Shown one piece after another: positions 50,459 to 61,994 of a stretch of DNA of 63,259 nt (within the stretch, counting starts at the first letter, position 1; each line of letters opens with the position of its first letter). The DNA comes from Granulicella sp. S156 (GTDB taxonomy: Bacteria; Acidobacteriota; Terriglobia; Terriglobales; Acidobacteriaceae). The notes beneath the pieces were generated by a model. It searched no databases, was not told the origin of the DNA, and saw nothing but the letters and a program-made list of their open reading frames with translations. Position numbers and translations under genes: made by a program. Location: contig NZ_LMUH01000022.1 in NCBI RefSeq assembly GCF_009766105.1, positions 395,530 to 458,788 on the forward strand, read 5' to 3'.

Positions 50459-52291
50459 TCACTTATCACTTGTCACTACTTCTTCACCACGCCCCCCAAA
50501 AGGCCACCTGAGCCGCAGCACACGTTCTCGCATGTTCTCTCTCTGAGACTGCTCGCTACGTCCCTTCAACAGGTCATCGATCATGATGACGCCGACCAAC
50601 TTGCCATCTGCGTTCACCACTGGAAACGACGTCAGCTTGGTCTCGGCCATCATCACCGCGCACTCGCGCAGCGTATCGCGCGGCGATACGGTGATCGGCG
50701 TCGTGGATCCGCTCAGCACCAGTGGCTGTGACAGATCCGCTTGCTTGGCGGCGGCCATCATCTGCGAACGTGTCAGCAGGCCAGTCAACTTGCCATCTGC
50801 ATCGACCAGCGGAAACACCCGCTGCCAGTGCGACCAGGCTTCCGCACCTCGCTCATCCATCTTGCGCAACCAGTCCGCCGCGTCCTTACGTGTGGCGCTG
50901 TCATTGAGGGCAAAGACGCTGGTATGCATCGCCTGACTGGCCAGCATCGTCTCCAGCGGGTCGACACCAAACTCCCGACTCAGATGCAGCCCACGCCGGC
51001 TCAGGCTCTCCGTCAGCATTGACCGTGGCTGCACCAGCGCGCTCACCGCATAGGCCGATACACAGGCAAGCAGCACCGGCAGCATCAACCCGCCGTTGTG
51101 GGTCAGCTCCAACGCCAGCATCGCCGAGGTCAGCGGACACCCAATCGCTGCCGTCAGCACAGAGGTCATCCCCACCAGCACCCAGGCGCCCGGCGACATC
51201 ACAGGCATCAGATGCCCCACCGCCGCGCCCAGCGCTCCGCCGATCATCAGCAGCGGAGCCAGAATGCCTCCAGCTGTATTCGACCCCAGGGAGAACACCC
51301 AGATCAAGCTTTTGACGATCAGTACCCCGGCCAGCAGCTTCCACGCCGTATCTCCCGAGATCATCTGCTGAATCACGCTGTAGCCCACACCCAGCGCCTG
51401 CGGAAAGACCAACCCGCCCAGCCCGATACCCAGACCACCGATCGCCGGCCACCACATCCAGTGAATGGGCAGCTTCTCGAACATGTGTTCCGTGAAATGA
51501 ACCGCCTTGCTCAGCCCCGCAGCGACAAACGCCGCAATGATTCCCAGAACCAGCGCTCCCAGCATGGCCGAGTGATACACCGGCGCGCCCGTTGGCACCA
51601 TGTGCAGAAGCGATTGCGGCCCCAGTAGCAGCCGCCGGACGGCACCTGCTGTGACGCAGGCAATCGCCACCGGAACCAGCGACCTCGGTCGCCACTCGAA
51701 GAGCAGGATCTCCACCGCCAGAAGTGTCGCCGACATAGGGCAGTTGAAGGTTGCGGCCATACCCGCCGACGCTCCTGCCACCATCAGCACCGTGCGCTCG
51801 GAGTCGGTCATCGGCAACAGCTGCCCCAGCACCGAGCCGATCGCGCCTCCCGTGATGATGACCGGGCCCTCAGCTCCGAACGGGCCACCTGAGCCGATCG
51901 AGATCGCCGTCGCCACCGGCTTCAGGATCGCCACACGCGGCTGCACCTTGCCTCCGCCAAAGACGATCGTCTCGACCGCCTCCGGCATGCCGTGCCCACG
52001 CACCTTCGGCGACAGATAGCGCGCCATCAACCCGACGATCAACCCACCCAGCACGGGCATCATCGGCGACCACCAATGCACACCGCTCTGCCATGGATCG
52101 TGTTCGACAAAGCTCCAGCGATGGAAGTAGAACAAGTTCGTACAGAGCGCGATCATCTCCAAAAGAGCCCAGGCAGCAACAGCACTCACAGCGCCCAGGC
52201 CACCGGCCAGCGCACTCACATACAGAATTCGGCTGTCTGCCGAGTAGTCCCGCAACACGCTACCGCGCCATTTACTGCCAAGCTGCTGCAT
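50459..52291 (-). CDS. ClC-family chloride channel or H+/Cl- antiporter with CBS domains
   Basis: A 610-residue membrane protein. The ClC core (about 20-430) holds SIGSGGPFGAEGPVIITGGA, where the gating Glu of the GxEGP motif is kept, LLAVEILLFEWRPRSL with a likely internal proton Glu, and GSNTAGGILAPLLMIGGALG. The Glu residues favour antiport over channel behaviour. Two CBS domains (about 470-600) could sense adenine nucleotides. Its ATG overlaps the stop of the MarR gene (TAATG), so regulator and transporter are translated together. Confidence 0.92.
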   Translation of the reverse strand: MQQLGSKWRGSVLRDYSADSRILYVSALAGGLGAVSAVAAWALLEMIALCTNLFYFHRWSFVEHDPWQSGVHWWSPMMPVLGGLIVGLMARYLSPKVRGHGMPEAVETIVFGGGKVQPRVAILKPVATAISIGSGGPFGAEGPVIITGGAIGSVLGQLLPMTDSERTVLMVAGASAGMAATFNCPMSATLLAVEILLFEWRPRSLVPVAIACVTAGAVRRLLLGPQSLLHMVPTGAPVYHSAMLGALVLGIIAAFVAAGLSKAVHFTEHMFEKLPIHWMWWPAIGGLGIGLGGLVFPQALGVGYSVIQQMISGDTAWKLLAGVLIVKSLIWVFSLGSNTAGGILAPLLMIGGALGAAVGHLMPVMSPGAWVLVGMTSVLTAAIGCPLTSAMLALELTHNGGLMLPVLLACVSAYAVSALVQPRSMLTESLSRRGLHLSREFGVDPLETMLASQAMHTSVFALNDSATRKDAADWLRKMDERGAEAWSHWQRVFPLVDADGKLTGLLTRSQMMAAAKQADLSQPLVLSGSTTPITVSPRDTLRECAVMMAETKLTSFPVVNADGKLVGVIMIDDLLKGRSEQSQRENMRERVLRLRWPFGGRGEEVVTSDK

Positions 52292-52782
52292 TATCGATCC
52301 CCGTCTTTTTCGCCCTCAACATGGGTGCGATTCCCCTCCTGAGGCGCTGATTGCAGGATGCGGAGTGTCCGCGTAATCCCCTCGCCGTGCGTTCCAAGAT
52401 ATTCCAGGTGCTCTGCCACCAGCCGCTGCAGAATCTCCCTCCCCGAGGGAGTAAGTTCGACTAAGGACCGCCGCAAGTCCTGCTCATCGTTCCTGCGCCG
52501 CACCATCCCAGCCCGCTCCGCGCGATCCACGAGCTCCACAGCGCTGTTGTGCCGCAGAATCATTCTCTCCGCCAGGTAGCTGATCGTCGCCGACCGGCCT
52601 TCAGGCGTCGCCGCGATAACCTGCATGAGCTGATACTGCTGCGCCGCGATCCCACAGGTCTCCGACGCCGCTTCACTAAAGCTGAGAAATGCCCGTAGCT
52701 GATATCTAAACTCAGCCAATTCAACCAGATGCGGAATGCTGTTCGATTCTGTGTTTTCTACTCTCATAAGCGTATGACTCAA
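52291..52782 (-). CDS. MarR family transcriptional regulator
   Basis: A 163-residue winged-helix regulator. DNA-binding features are ATISYLAERMILRHNSAVEL with VDRAERAGMVRRRNDEQDLR, then the wing RSLVELTPSGREILQRLVAE. The N-terminal helix has one Cys (TCGIAAQQYQLMQ), a possible oxidant sensor. It directly precedes the ClC gene with a one-base overlap and probably represses this operon, releasing it on a stress signal such as acid or organic anions. Confidence 0.92.
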   Translation of the reverse strand: MSHTLMRVENTESNSIPHLVELAEFRYQLRAFLSFSEAASETCGIAAQQYQLMQVIAATPEGRSATISYLAERMILRHNSAVELVDRAERAGMVRRRNDEQDLRRSLVELTPSGREILQRLVAEHLEYLGTHGEGITRTLRILQSAPQEGNRTHVEGEKDGDR

Positions 52783-52920
52783 TTATATCGTCTCACGATA
52801 TTTATAGCCACCCCTCTTCCAGCAGTACCACTTCCACCCCGAAATGCCACAGATCCTGATGCCCGGGCTTCTCCAACTCGTTACACTAGCCTTGAGCCAA
52901 AGAAACCTCCAGGAGTCCTA

Positions 52921-54219
52921 TTGATCGCCCGATACGCCCGTCCACAGATGGCCAGCATTTGGTCCGAAGAAAACAAGTACCGCAACTGGCTGCGTGTCGA
53001 ATTAGCCGCAACCGACGCCCTTGTCCGCGCTGGCATGGTGCCCGCGGAAGCCGCTACGGCACTCCATGAGCGCTCCAGCTTTACCGTCGAGCGCATCCAC
53101 GCCATCGAAGCCGAAACCCGTCACGATGTACTCGCCTTCACCCAGGCGGTCGCGGAGTCGGTCGGCCCCGAAGCCCGTTGGCTGCACTACGGACTCACCT
53201 CCACCGACGTCGTCGACACAGCCCAGGCACTGGCCCTCACCCAAGCCTCCGAGATCATCCGTTCCGGCATTCTGCGGTTGCGCGAGGTCCTGCGGAAACG
53301 AGCCATCGAGTTCCAGCACACGCCCACCATCGGCCGCACGCACGGCGTCCACGCCGAGCCTACGACCTTCGGCATGAAGCTCCTGCTCTGGTACTCGGAG
53401 ATGGGCCGCAACCTAAGCCGCTTCGACGCGGCTGCCGAAGACCTCCGCGTGGGTAAGATCTCCGGCGCGGTGGGAGCCTTCGGCAAACTCAAGCCCGAGC
53501 ACGAAGAGGACATCGTCCGCTCGCTCGGACTCAAGCATGCCCTGATCTCCACGCAGGTCCTGCAGCGCGATCGCCACGCCGCCTACATCACAACCCTTGC
53601 TGTGCTCTGCTCCACGCTCGATAAGATCGCCACGGAGATTCGCCACCTGCAGCGTACCGAGGTACGCGAGGCGGAGGAGTTCTTCTCCGCAGGTCAAAAA
53701 GGCTCCAGCGCCATGCCGCACAAGCGCAACCCCATCACCTGCGAGAACATCAGCGGACTCGCACGCGTAGTTCGCGGCAACGCTCAGGTAGCCCTGGAAA
53801 ACGTAGCCCTCTGGCACGAACGCGACATCTCGCACTCGTCAGCCGAACGCGTCATCCTGCCCGACACAACAATCCTCGCCGATTACCTGCTCGACAAGGC
53901 GGCGACGCTGATTGAGAAGCTGCTCGTCTACCCGGCGCGCATGCTGAGGAACCTGGAATCCACCGGAGGCCTGATCTTCAGCGGCCAGTTGCTCATCGAT
54001 CTCGCCGCCGCCGGCATGACTCGCGAAGACGCCTATCGTCTCGTGCAATCGCATGCCATGAACGCCTGGCAGAATGAGCTGAACTACCGCGAGCTCATCG
54101 AAAACGATCCAGAGATCAAAGCTCGCCTCTCGCCGGAAAAAGTGGCAGCGGCCTTCGATGTCAATCGCCAACTCAGCAACATCGACACGGTGTTTGCCCG
54201 TGTCTTAGCTGAAGACTAA
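52921..54219 (+). CDS. purB: Adenylosuccinate lyase
   Basis: The TTG at 52921 follows AGGAG at 52911-52915 and gives 432 residues starting MIARYARPQMASIWSEENKY, the normal N terminus of the family; the frame upstream to 52729 lacks conserved sequence. The enzyme cleaves SAICAR to AICAR and adenylosuccinate to AMP, each time releasing fumarate. Motifs are LHYGLTSTDVVDTAQALAL, PTIGRTHGVHAEPTTFG (catalytic His) and the signature GSSAMPHKRNPITCENISGL (about 262-281, mobile loop with the catalytic Ser). A 20-base inverted repeat follows the stop. Confidence 0.96.
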   Translation: MIARYARPQMASIWSEENKYRNWLRVELAATDALVRAGMVPAEAATALHERSSFTVERIHAIEAETRHDVLAFTQAVAESVGPEARWLHYGLTSTDVVDTAQALALTQASEIIRSGILRLREVLRKRAIEFQHTPTIGRTHGVHAEPTTFGMKLLLWYSEMGRNLSRFDAAAEDLRVGKISGAVGAFGKLKPEHEEDIVRSLGLKHALISTQVLQRDRHAAYITTLAVLCSTLDKIATEIRHLQRTEVREAEEFFSAGQKGSSAMPHKRNPITCENISGLARVVRGNAQVALENVALWHERDISHSSAERVILPDTTILADYLLDKAATLIEKLLVYPARMLRNLESTGGLIFSGQLLIDLAAAGMTREDAYRLVQSHAMNAWQNELNYRELIENDPEIKARLSPEKVAAAFDVNRQLSNIDTVFARVLAED

Positions 54220-54228
54220 ATTGCTGCT

Positions 54229-54277
54229 CTTGTTCGTGGTCATCCCGAAAACACAACTCGGGATGACCACGAACAAG
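54229..54277. terminator. Long-stem terminator after purB
   Basis: Perfect 20-base arms at 54229-54248 and 54258-54277 (CTTGTTCGTGGTCATCCCGA and complement) flank a nine-base loop. It starts nine bases after the purB stop. No T-run follows. Confidence 0.75.
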
Positions 54278-54368
54278 CGGACAACGTAGCTGTCTATTCC
54301 AGCCATGTACTTGCCTGACTTCGCGCTGCCTTTCCCTTGGAGGCGGTTTACGACGTACTATTCTGCGC

Positions 54369-55448
54369 ATGAAGATTTTCCTGCGCGCCCACGTCTGTAG
54401 CTTCGTTGCCTGTAGCCTCGCCGCTCTTTCGTCTGTGGCACTCGCACAGCAGGTCGTTCTTCCTCTCTGGCCCCACGCTACACCCGAACCCGCTCAAACC
54501 ACCGAACCAGAACGCGACGTAACAACGGACAAAGACTCCTTCATCAGCGGACATCGCACAGCGCGCCTGACGAATGTCACGAAGCCTACGCTCAGCGTGT
54601 ATCCGCCTACGGGAGGCAAGAACACCGGCGCAGCCGCGCTCGTCTTCCCCGGTGGAGGCTACGTTCGACTCGCCTGGGACGGCGAAGGCACCGACACCTG
54701 CGAGTGGCTCAACTCAGTCGGCATGACCTGCCTGCTGGTGAAGTATCGCGTTCCCGAGAAAGGCCGCTATCCAGATAATCCCGCCGATCTCGAAGACGCC
54801 CAGCAGGCCATGCGTCTTGCCCGCGCACACGCGTCCGAGTGGCACATCGATCCCGCGCACATCGGTGTAGTCGGGTTTTCGGCCGGAGCCAATCTGGCCG
54901 TCCTGCTCAGCACGCACCCCGACGATCAGCACGTTGAAAGCACGCCCGCCTCTGCAGACATAGACACCAAGGTCGATGCACGTGCTAACTTCGCCATCGT
55001 CGCCTATCCCGCCTATCTGACCATCGAACCCGAACAGACCACACTTGACCCGGCCTACACACCCAATAGGTTCACTCCACCTACGTTCCTGATCCAGGCC
55101 GAGAATGACCACACCCACATCAAGAACTCTCTGGTCTACTATCGGGCGCTAATGGATGCCAATGTCCCCGCCGATATGCATCTCTTCAGCGCCGGTGGCC
55201 ACGGCTTCGGGATACATCCCGTTGGAATGCCCGAGGAACACTGGACGATATTGGCCACCATCTGGCTGCGGTCTATTGGAGTTCTTCCCCCACTGGCTCC
55301 GCCGCACCATGGCCCCAGTGGCCCTTCAACGGGCGTACCCACTTCCACACCTTGCCCGAACCCACCACCCCCCGCCTCACAACCTCCGCAACCCGGCAGA
55401 CCCGACAACAAGACCACGAGCACACAGCCTGATCCGAACTGCTGGTAG
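54369..55448 (+). CDS. Secreted alpha/beta-hydrolase (esterase)
   Basis: A 359-residue enzyme with a signal peptide (MKIFLRAHVCSFVACSLAAL, cleavage near ALAQQ). The oxyanion segment is VFPGGGYVRLAWDGEGTDTC, and the nucleophile Ser is in VVGFSAGANLAVLL (about residue 169). Asp is likely in ENDHTHIKNS and His in SAGGHGFGIHPVG, as in acetyl-xylan or sugar-ester esterases. About 45 C-terminal residues after WLRSIGVLPPL are Pro/Thr-rich with two Cys and no fold. Such tails may anchor or space the enzyme. Confidence 0.9.
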   Translation: MKIFLRAHVCSFVACSLAALSSVALAQQVVLPLWPHATPEPAQTTEPERDVTTDKDSFISGHRTARLTNVTKPTLSVYPPTGGKNTGAAALVFPGGGYVRLAWDGEGTDTCEWLNSVGMTCLLVKYRVPEKGRYPDNPADLEDAQQAMRLARAHASEWHIDPAHIGVVGFSAGANLAVLLSTHPDDQHVESTPASADIDTKVDARANFAIVAYPAYLTIEPEQTTLDPAYTPNRFTPPTFLIQAENDHTHIKNSLVYYRALMDANVPADMHLFSAGGHGFGIHPVGMPEEHWTILATIWLRSIGVLPPLAPPHHGPSGPSTGVPTSTPCPNPPPPASQPPQPGRPDNKTTSTQPDPNCW

Positions 55449-55525
55449 ATCGTGGACAGAGCATTTGTCGTGAGATAAGGCTTGGGACTAAAGGTCGAAT
55501 TCTTTCGTGAGAAACGAAAGACCTT

Positions 55526-56914
55526 CTATGCCTCGACGCCTTCCAGCACGATCTCGTCCGGCAGTTCCGTACCGAAGACGCCTTCCCATTGCGCGACGAC
55601 AACGCTGGCCAGACAGTTGCCGACGACGTTCACCATCGTGCGTGCCATGTCCATCAGTGCGTCGATGCCAAGGATGACAAAGATCGGCTCGACGGGCAGA
55701 TGGAAGGTCGATGCGGTCGCGAGCAACACCACCAGCGTCGCGCGTGGAACGCCCGCGACGCCTTTGCTTGTGAGCACGAGTGTCGCCATCATCAGCAGTT
55801 GCTGGCCGAGCGACATGTGAATACCCGCCGCCTGCGCGACGAAGATACTGGCGACGGCAAGGTATAGCGTCGAGCCATCGAGGTTGAAGCTGTAGCCCGC
55901 CGGAATGACAAACGCCACAATGCGACGCGGCACTCCAAGCGCCTCCATCTGCTCCATCGCACGCGGCAGTGCGGCCTCACTGGTTGCGGTGGCAAAAGCA
56001 ATCGTGGCCGGCTCCGCGACCGCTGCGATGAATCTCGCAATCGGCACCTTGAAGAGCATCGCCGCTGGAAGGAGCACGGCAACAGCGAACAGCACCAGCG
56101 CTCCATAGAGTGTTAGCAGCAGCTTCCCGAGGTTCACCAGCACGCCTAACCCCATGTGGCCGACGGTATACGCCATCGCCGCCCCCACGCCGATTGGCGC
56201 GAAGTACATCACTACGTTCGTAAACCGGAACATGACCTCGCTGAGGCTCTCGCACAGCCGCAGCACAGGTCCGCGTTTGGCCTCGCTCAGAGTCGCCAAC
56301 GCAATCCCGAAGAACACAGCGAACACCGCAACCTGCAGAATCTGTCCCTCAGCAACGCTCTTGGCGAGGTTCTCAGGAAAGATATGCAGCAGAAAGTCAT
56401 CCCAGTGAGTAGGAGGAGGTGCAGCCACCGCTTGCACTACATTCACTGCCGCCGGAAGCGCCAGGCCTACACCGGCTTTCGTAATATTGATCGCCAATAG
56501 CCCGATCCCGAGAGCCAGAGTCGTGACCACCTCGAAGTACACCAGCGTCTTGATGCCCATGCGCCCGACACCCTTAAGGTCGCCGTGCCCTGCAATGCCG
56601 ACGACCAGAGTCGCGAGGATGAGCGGGGCAACGATGGTCTTGATGAGCCGCAAAAAGATGTCGGAGAACACCCGCAGTCCAACCGCGAAGTGAGGGGCGT
56701 CGAAGCCGAGCTCAGCGCCGGCAATCATCGCTACAAAGATCCAGGGCGTCAGGCTCCGCCGCCGCACTGCAAAGGCTGCCAGCAGCGCCACACCGATCCA
56801 ACGTGCTATGAGAGCGTAGGGCACATGCAAAAGCTGCAATACAGCTCCAAGTGCCAGAGTTGCCAATCCAGGCCCGAGCAGGACCAGATCTTTTCTTGAA
56901 AATCCATTAGCCAT
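55526..56914 (-). CDS. Dicarboxylate/amino acid:cation symporter (DAACS)
   Basis: A 462-residue inner-membrane carrier of the GltP/DctA family. It has FLRLIKTIVAPLILATLVVG near residue 88, SEAALPRAMEQMEALGVPRR as hairpin-1 Ser region and FVIPAGYSFNLDGSTLYLAV with the NLDG segment of the binding site. LTSKGVAGVPRATLVVLLAT and the final region up to VVGNCLASVVVAQWEG carry the other half. It should take up succinate, fumarate, malate or glutamate with Na+ or H+, fitting the TCA genes in this window. It is the only gene on its strand for several kilobases. Confidence 0.93.
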   Translation of the reverse strand: MANGFSRKDLVLLGPGLATLALGAVLQLLHVPYALIARWIGVALLAAFAVRRRSLTPWIFVAMIAGAELGFDAPHFAVGLRVFSDIFLRLIKTIVAPLILATLVVGIAGHGDLKGVGRMGIKTLVYFEVVTTLALGIGLLAINITKAGVGLALPAAVNVVQAVAAPPPTHWDDFLLHIFPENLAKSVAEGQILQVAVFAVFFGIALATLSEAKRGPVLRLCESLSEVMFRFTNVVMYFAPIGVGAAMAYTVGHMGLGVLVNLGKLLLTLYGALVLFAVAVLLPAAMLFKVPIARFIAAVAEPATIAFATATSEAALPRAMEQMEALGVPRRIVAFVIPAGYSFNLDGSTLYLAVASIFVAQAAGIHMSLGQQLLMMATLVLTSKGVAGVPRATLVVLLATASTFHLPVEPIFVILGIDALMDMARTMVNVVGNCLASVVVAQWEGVFGTELPDEIVLEGVEA

Positions 56915-57133
56915 TCCGCGAAGGATATCAGCGGCCGCCAGGGATAGGCACGTGTTAGATTGTTTGGTCAGCTGTAAATTAATCGCAACATTCCGCGTCT
57001 AACACCAACCACTGGACGTATATTACGTCTGTTGCTGGTTGTGAACGGTCTTCCAACAATGGAAAGAAGTCTGCTCAACCGTGCAGCGCACTTCTTTTCA
57101 GAAACATGACGCAAGCCCGCGCGGAGGGCTCTC

Positions 57134-58984
57134 ATGAACATCGCTAGTCGCCTTTACCTGTCAATCCTTCTTCTCTCCAGCACACTCACCCTTTCCGGCA
57201 ACTTCATACGAGCTGCTGCGCAGGATTCGCCGACTCCTCCAATTGCTTACCCGCAGATTGTGCGGCTGAGCCTTGTCCAGGGCGACGTGCGCATCTCACG
57301 CGGCAAGCAGGCGGAACGGACTACAGGAGCAACCTGGGAGAGAGCTTCAGCCAATATCCCTCTGGAGGAAGGCTTCAGTCTCGTTACAGGCCAAGGTCGC
57401 GCCGAGATCGAGCTCGAAGACGCTTCCACCCTGTATCTCGCCGAAAACTCCGCACTTGTCTTTAACATTCTCAGCAGCACGGATGGCGTTCCTCATACCG
57501 CGATCACCCTTCTTACCGGCACGATCAACTTGAACGTCAAAACCATCGCTGCCGGCGAATGGTTTTTACTCTCTACGCCTACGAATGCCGTCTCACTCCG
57601 ATATCCCGAAAAAGCCTATCTGCGGGTTAATAGCTATCTCGACGCCACCGCTCTTACACCGCAAGACTCTTCGGCAAGTCTTCATCTGACAAGTGGCGGG
57701 ACGGTGCAAGCCACGAAAGGGCAAACCTTCACCTCCCACAACGGCCTGCCTTTTGTCCTGGATACATCCGCGTCCTCCAACTTTGCTGAGTGGGATAAAT
57801 GGGTAGTTGATCGCGTCAATGCACGGTCTGATTCCCTCTCCGCTGTCATGAAGGATGCGGGGCTCTCTTCCCCCCTTCCTGGACTGGCAGACATGAACGC
57901 CCAGGGAACTTTCTTCGCCTGTGCGCCCTACGGCACATGCTGGGAGCCGTCCCACGGTTGGACCCATCAGGCGAAGGCGAGCGGACAGCCTGAATATCAG
58001 CAGTCTGCATCTGCGCCTTCGGCACCGCAACAGCCGATGCCTCAAGGTTCACCGCAATTTCAGCAGGTAGGCTACGCAGCCAGTTCCTCACCATACTGGG
58101 AGGACGAAGACCCCTTTCCCTGTTCCCCTGACAGACTTCGCTACCTGCTTCAAGACGATCCCGCAACAGGCCTCACTGACGTGATCGGGAGTGAGCTTGT
58201 AGACGATGACTATCCCTACGATTGGGTCGTCTGTAACTCCGGCAGTTGGCTTTACCGGCAGCATCGCTATGTATGGGTCGTTGGCAAGAGACACCATCAC
58301 CCTCCACTGCATTGGGTCAAATCCGGACGCACCACCGGCTATGTTCCCCGCCATCCACACGACGTCGAAGGTAAGCCCCCTCTGAATCTGAAGCACGGAA
58401 TCTTCGTACCGAATAACAAGAGCAAGTCTGTCGAACAGGTCGCCTTCGATCCCAAGTCGTCGATCAAACTTCTGCAAGAGCCGCCAAAGGATTTTCGTAG
58501 CCCGTACTTCCCTCCGCTCGCCCGAACGGAGGCTCCGCACCTCGAAGCACATCTGGTCAAAGACACCTTCACCGGCAATAAAGAGTCGCATGGGATGAAT
58601 CCCGGAGCCATCATCACCTTCGACCACAAGTCCCAGAGCTTCATGCTGGCCAGACAGGTTACACAGGGAGGCCGAAGCACCACCATTAGCGAACCCTTTG
58701 GCGGTCGTACGAACGGAGCTCGATCGGACGGCGATTCGGGACGAGGAGGCAGCAGCTTCGGAGGCAACCGAGGGTCTGGTGCCACAGGCTCCTCTGCGCG
58801 ATCAGGTGGCAGTAGTGGTGGTTCCTCCAGAGGCTCGTCCTCTGGGTCATCCGGTGGTAGTGGCGGAGGCGGTGGGGGTTCTCACGGGAGTTCGGGCGGA
58901 GGTGGCGGCGGAGGTGGTGGTGCATCATCCGGTGGCGGAGGCGCCTCATCGGGTGGTGGAGGCGGTGGAGGCGGACATAAATAG
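57134..58984 (+). CDS. Secreted FecR-domain protein with glycine/serine-rich C terminus
   Basis: A 616-residue protein with a signal peptide ending near IRAAAQ. A FecR-like beta domain (about 40-150) contains RLSLVQGDVRISRGKQAERT, EGFSLVTGQGRAEIELEDAS and LAENSALVFNILSS, the usual carbohydrate- or anti-sigma-related fold. A central part (about 300-420) has YPYDWVVCNSGSWLYRQHRY and WVVGKRHHHPPLHWVKSGR. The last 80 residues are nearly all Gly and Ser. FecR domains here are secreted without a membrane helix, so anti-sigma action is unlikely; a structural envelope role is more plausible. Confidence 0.85.
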   Translation: MNIASRLYLSILLLSSTLTLSGNFIRAAAQDSPTPPIAYPQIVRLSLVQGDVRISRGKQAERTTGATWERASANIPLEEGFSLVTGQGRAEIELEDASTLYLAENSALVFNILSSTDGVPHTAITLLTGTINLNVKTIAAGEWFLLSTPTNAVSLRYPEKAYLRVNSYLDATALTPQDSSASLHLTSGGTVQATKGQTFTSHNGLPFVLDTSASSNFAEWDKWVVDRVNARSDSLSAVMKDAGLSSPLPGLADMNAQGTFFACAPYGTCWEPSHGWTHQAKASGQPEYQQSASAPSAPQQPMPQGSPQFQQVGYAASSSPYWEDEDPFPCSPDRLRYLLQDDPATGLTDVIGSELVDDDYPYDWVVCNSGSWLYRQHRYVWVVGKRHHHPPLHWVKSGRTTGYVPRHPHDVEGKPPLNLKHGIFVPNNKSKSVEQVAFDPKSSIKLLQEPPKDFRSPYFPPLARTEAPHLEAHLVKDTFTGNKESHGMNPGAIITFDHKSQSFMLARQVTQGGRSTTISEPFGGRTNGARSDGDSGRGGSSFGGNRGSGATGSSARSGGSSGGSSRGSSSGSSGGSGGGGGGSHGSSGGGGGGGGGASSGGGGASSGGGGGGGGHK

Positions 58985-59028
58985 ATCCAGTCCACAAGTG
59001 TTGTGACTCCGCAAAGTACAATTTCTCC

Positions 59029-59598
59029 ATGAATCGCGTCACGATCTCGCGTCTTGTTCTAGCTGCAACGCTCCTTGTGTCCGCAGACTTGTTCGCTCAG
59101 AGCACTCCCACGGCAACCGCGCCTGCACCCGGCGACCCTCTCAGTTCTACGTTCAAACTCAATCCGGTGACGATGCCAACACTTTCACCGGAGGTGATCG
59201 AGTTGATCAAACTGGAAGGCCAGTTCTCCGACTCAGTGGCCAAAGGAGGCGGCAAGGCCTTCGCCTCGTGGTTTGCCGACGACGCCGTTACCCTGAACAA
59301 CGGCAAGCCCGCCGTACTCGGACGGACAGCCATTGCAGCCGCAGCCAACTGGGACCCCAAGACCTACCAGCTCTCCTGGTACGCCGAAGGTGCTCAGATG
59401 GGGCCCTCTGGCGACACAGGTTTCACCTGGGGTCACTATGACGCGCATGCGCACGATGCCAAGGGCCAACCGATAACGCTCTCAGGCCGTTACATCACCT
59501 TTTGGAAGAAGGTCTCAGGCGCATGGAAGGTAGCGCTCGATGCCAGCGCCGAAGACGCTCCCGCAGTCGGCGATTGTTGCAAACTGCCAACCCCTTAA
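59029..59598 (+). CDS. Secreted SnoaL/DUF4440-like protein
   Basis: A 189-residue protein with a signal peptide (MNRVTISRLVLAATLLVSAD, cleavage near LFAQS). The mature fold is the NTF2-like cone seen in ketosteroid-isomerase relatives: KLEGQFSDSVAKGGGKAFAS, WFADDAVTLNNGKPAVLGRT, GDTGFTWGHYDAHAHDAKGQ and GRYITFWKKVSGAWKVALDA. Two Cys end the protein (VGDCCKLPTP). Exported relatives are of unknown function. It follows the FecR protein gene by 44 bases and is probably co-transcribed; a terminator follows. Confidence 0.85.
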   Translation: MNRVTISRLVLAATLLVSADLFAQSTPTATAPAPGDPLSSTFKLNPVTMPTLSPEVIELIKLEGQFSDSVAKGGGKAFASWFADDAVTLNNGKPAVLGRTAIAAAANWDPKTYQLSWYAEGAQMGPSGDTGFTWGHYDAHAHDAKGQPITLSGRYITFWKKVSGAWKVALDASAEDAPAVGDCCKLPTP

Positions 59599-59604
59599 AC
59601 AACG

Positions 59605-59638
59605 AGAGCAAAGAGGCGGATATCCGCATCTTTGCTCT
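59605..59638 (+). terminator. Hairpin terminator
   Basis: AGAGCAAAGAGGCGGA (59605-59620) pairs with TCCGCATCTTTGCTCT (59623-59638) with one mismatch and a two-base loop. It lies just after the DUF4440 gene and ahead of the converging acs gene. Confidence 0.75.
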
Positions 59639-59681
59639 CTATAACCACATGAAGTGGAACGCTGTTTTGAGGGATAACTGA

Positions 59682-61664
<1,983 letters not shown>

Positions 61665-61787
61665 AGACTGCTCTCGGCTCCGGGGCCGACATTCTCGTCT
61701 AGCGAGAACAGGCCCAAGGCAAAAGTACGTCATCGCCTCATCTGAGGCAACACGCACGGTCATAAATGGCGTGACATCATCAAAACT

Positions 61788-61985
61788 GTGAACTTTCTGG
61801 TTAGCTCGACTATTGGATTCTTCCTCGGGTTCGTCTTCGGCGTGGGCTGCGCTCTTGCTGTGATGTACTCCATCTTTCTCGGAGGCTACCGTGCCGCAGT
61901 CCGGGATGCCGAACTTCCCACACCAACGCCTCGTCTGCTCAAAGAGCGCGCCAGGCTGCACACCGCAAAACCACCCCTGGGCTAA
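61788..61985 (+). CDS. Small single-helix membrane protein
   Basis: A 65-residue frame with a GTG start. The first 35 residues ([20 protein letters not shown], then [17 protein letters not shown]) form one membrane helix; the tail is basic and Pro-rich ([15 protein letters not shown]). It is divergent from acs and ends nine bases before the converging DUF421 stop. I do not recognise it, but an uninterrupted hydrophobic pattern in a gap otherwise lacking genes makes it plausible. Confidence 0.5.
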   Translation: MNFLVSSTIGFFLGFVFGVGCALAVMYSIFLGGYRAAVRDAELPTPTPRLLKERARLHTAKPPLG

Positions 61986-61994
61986 GGAATGTGC

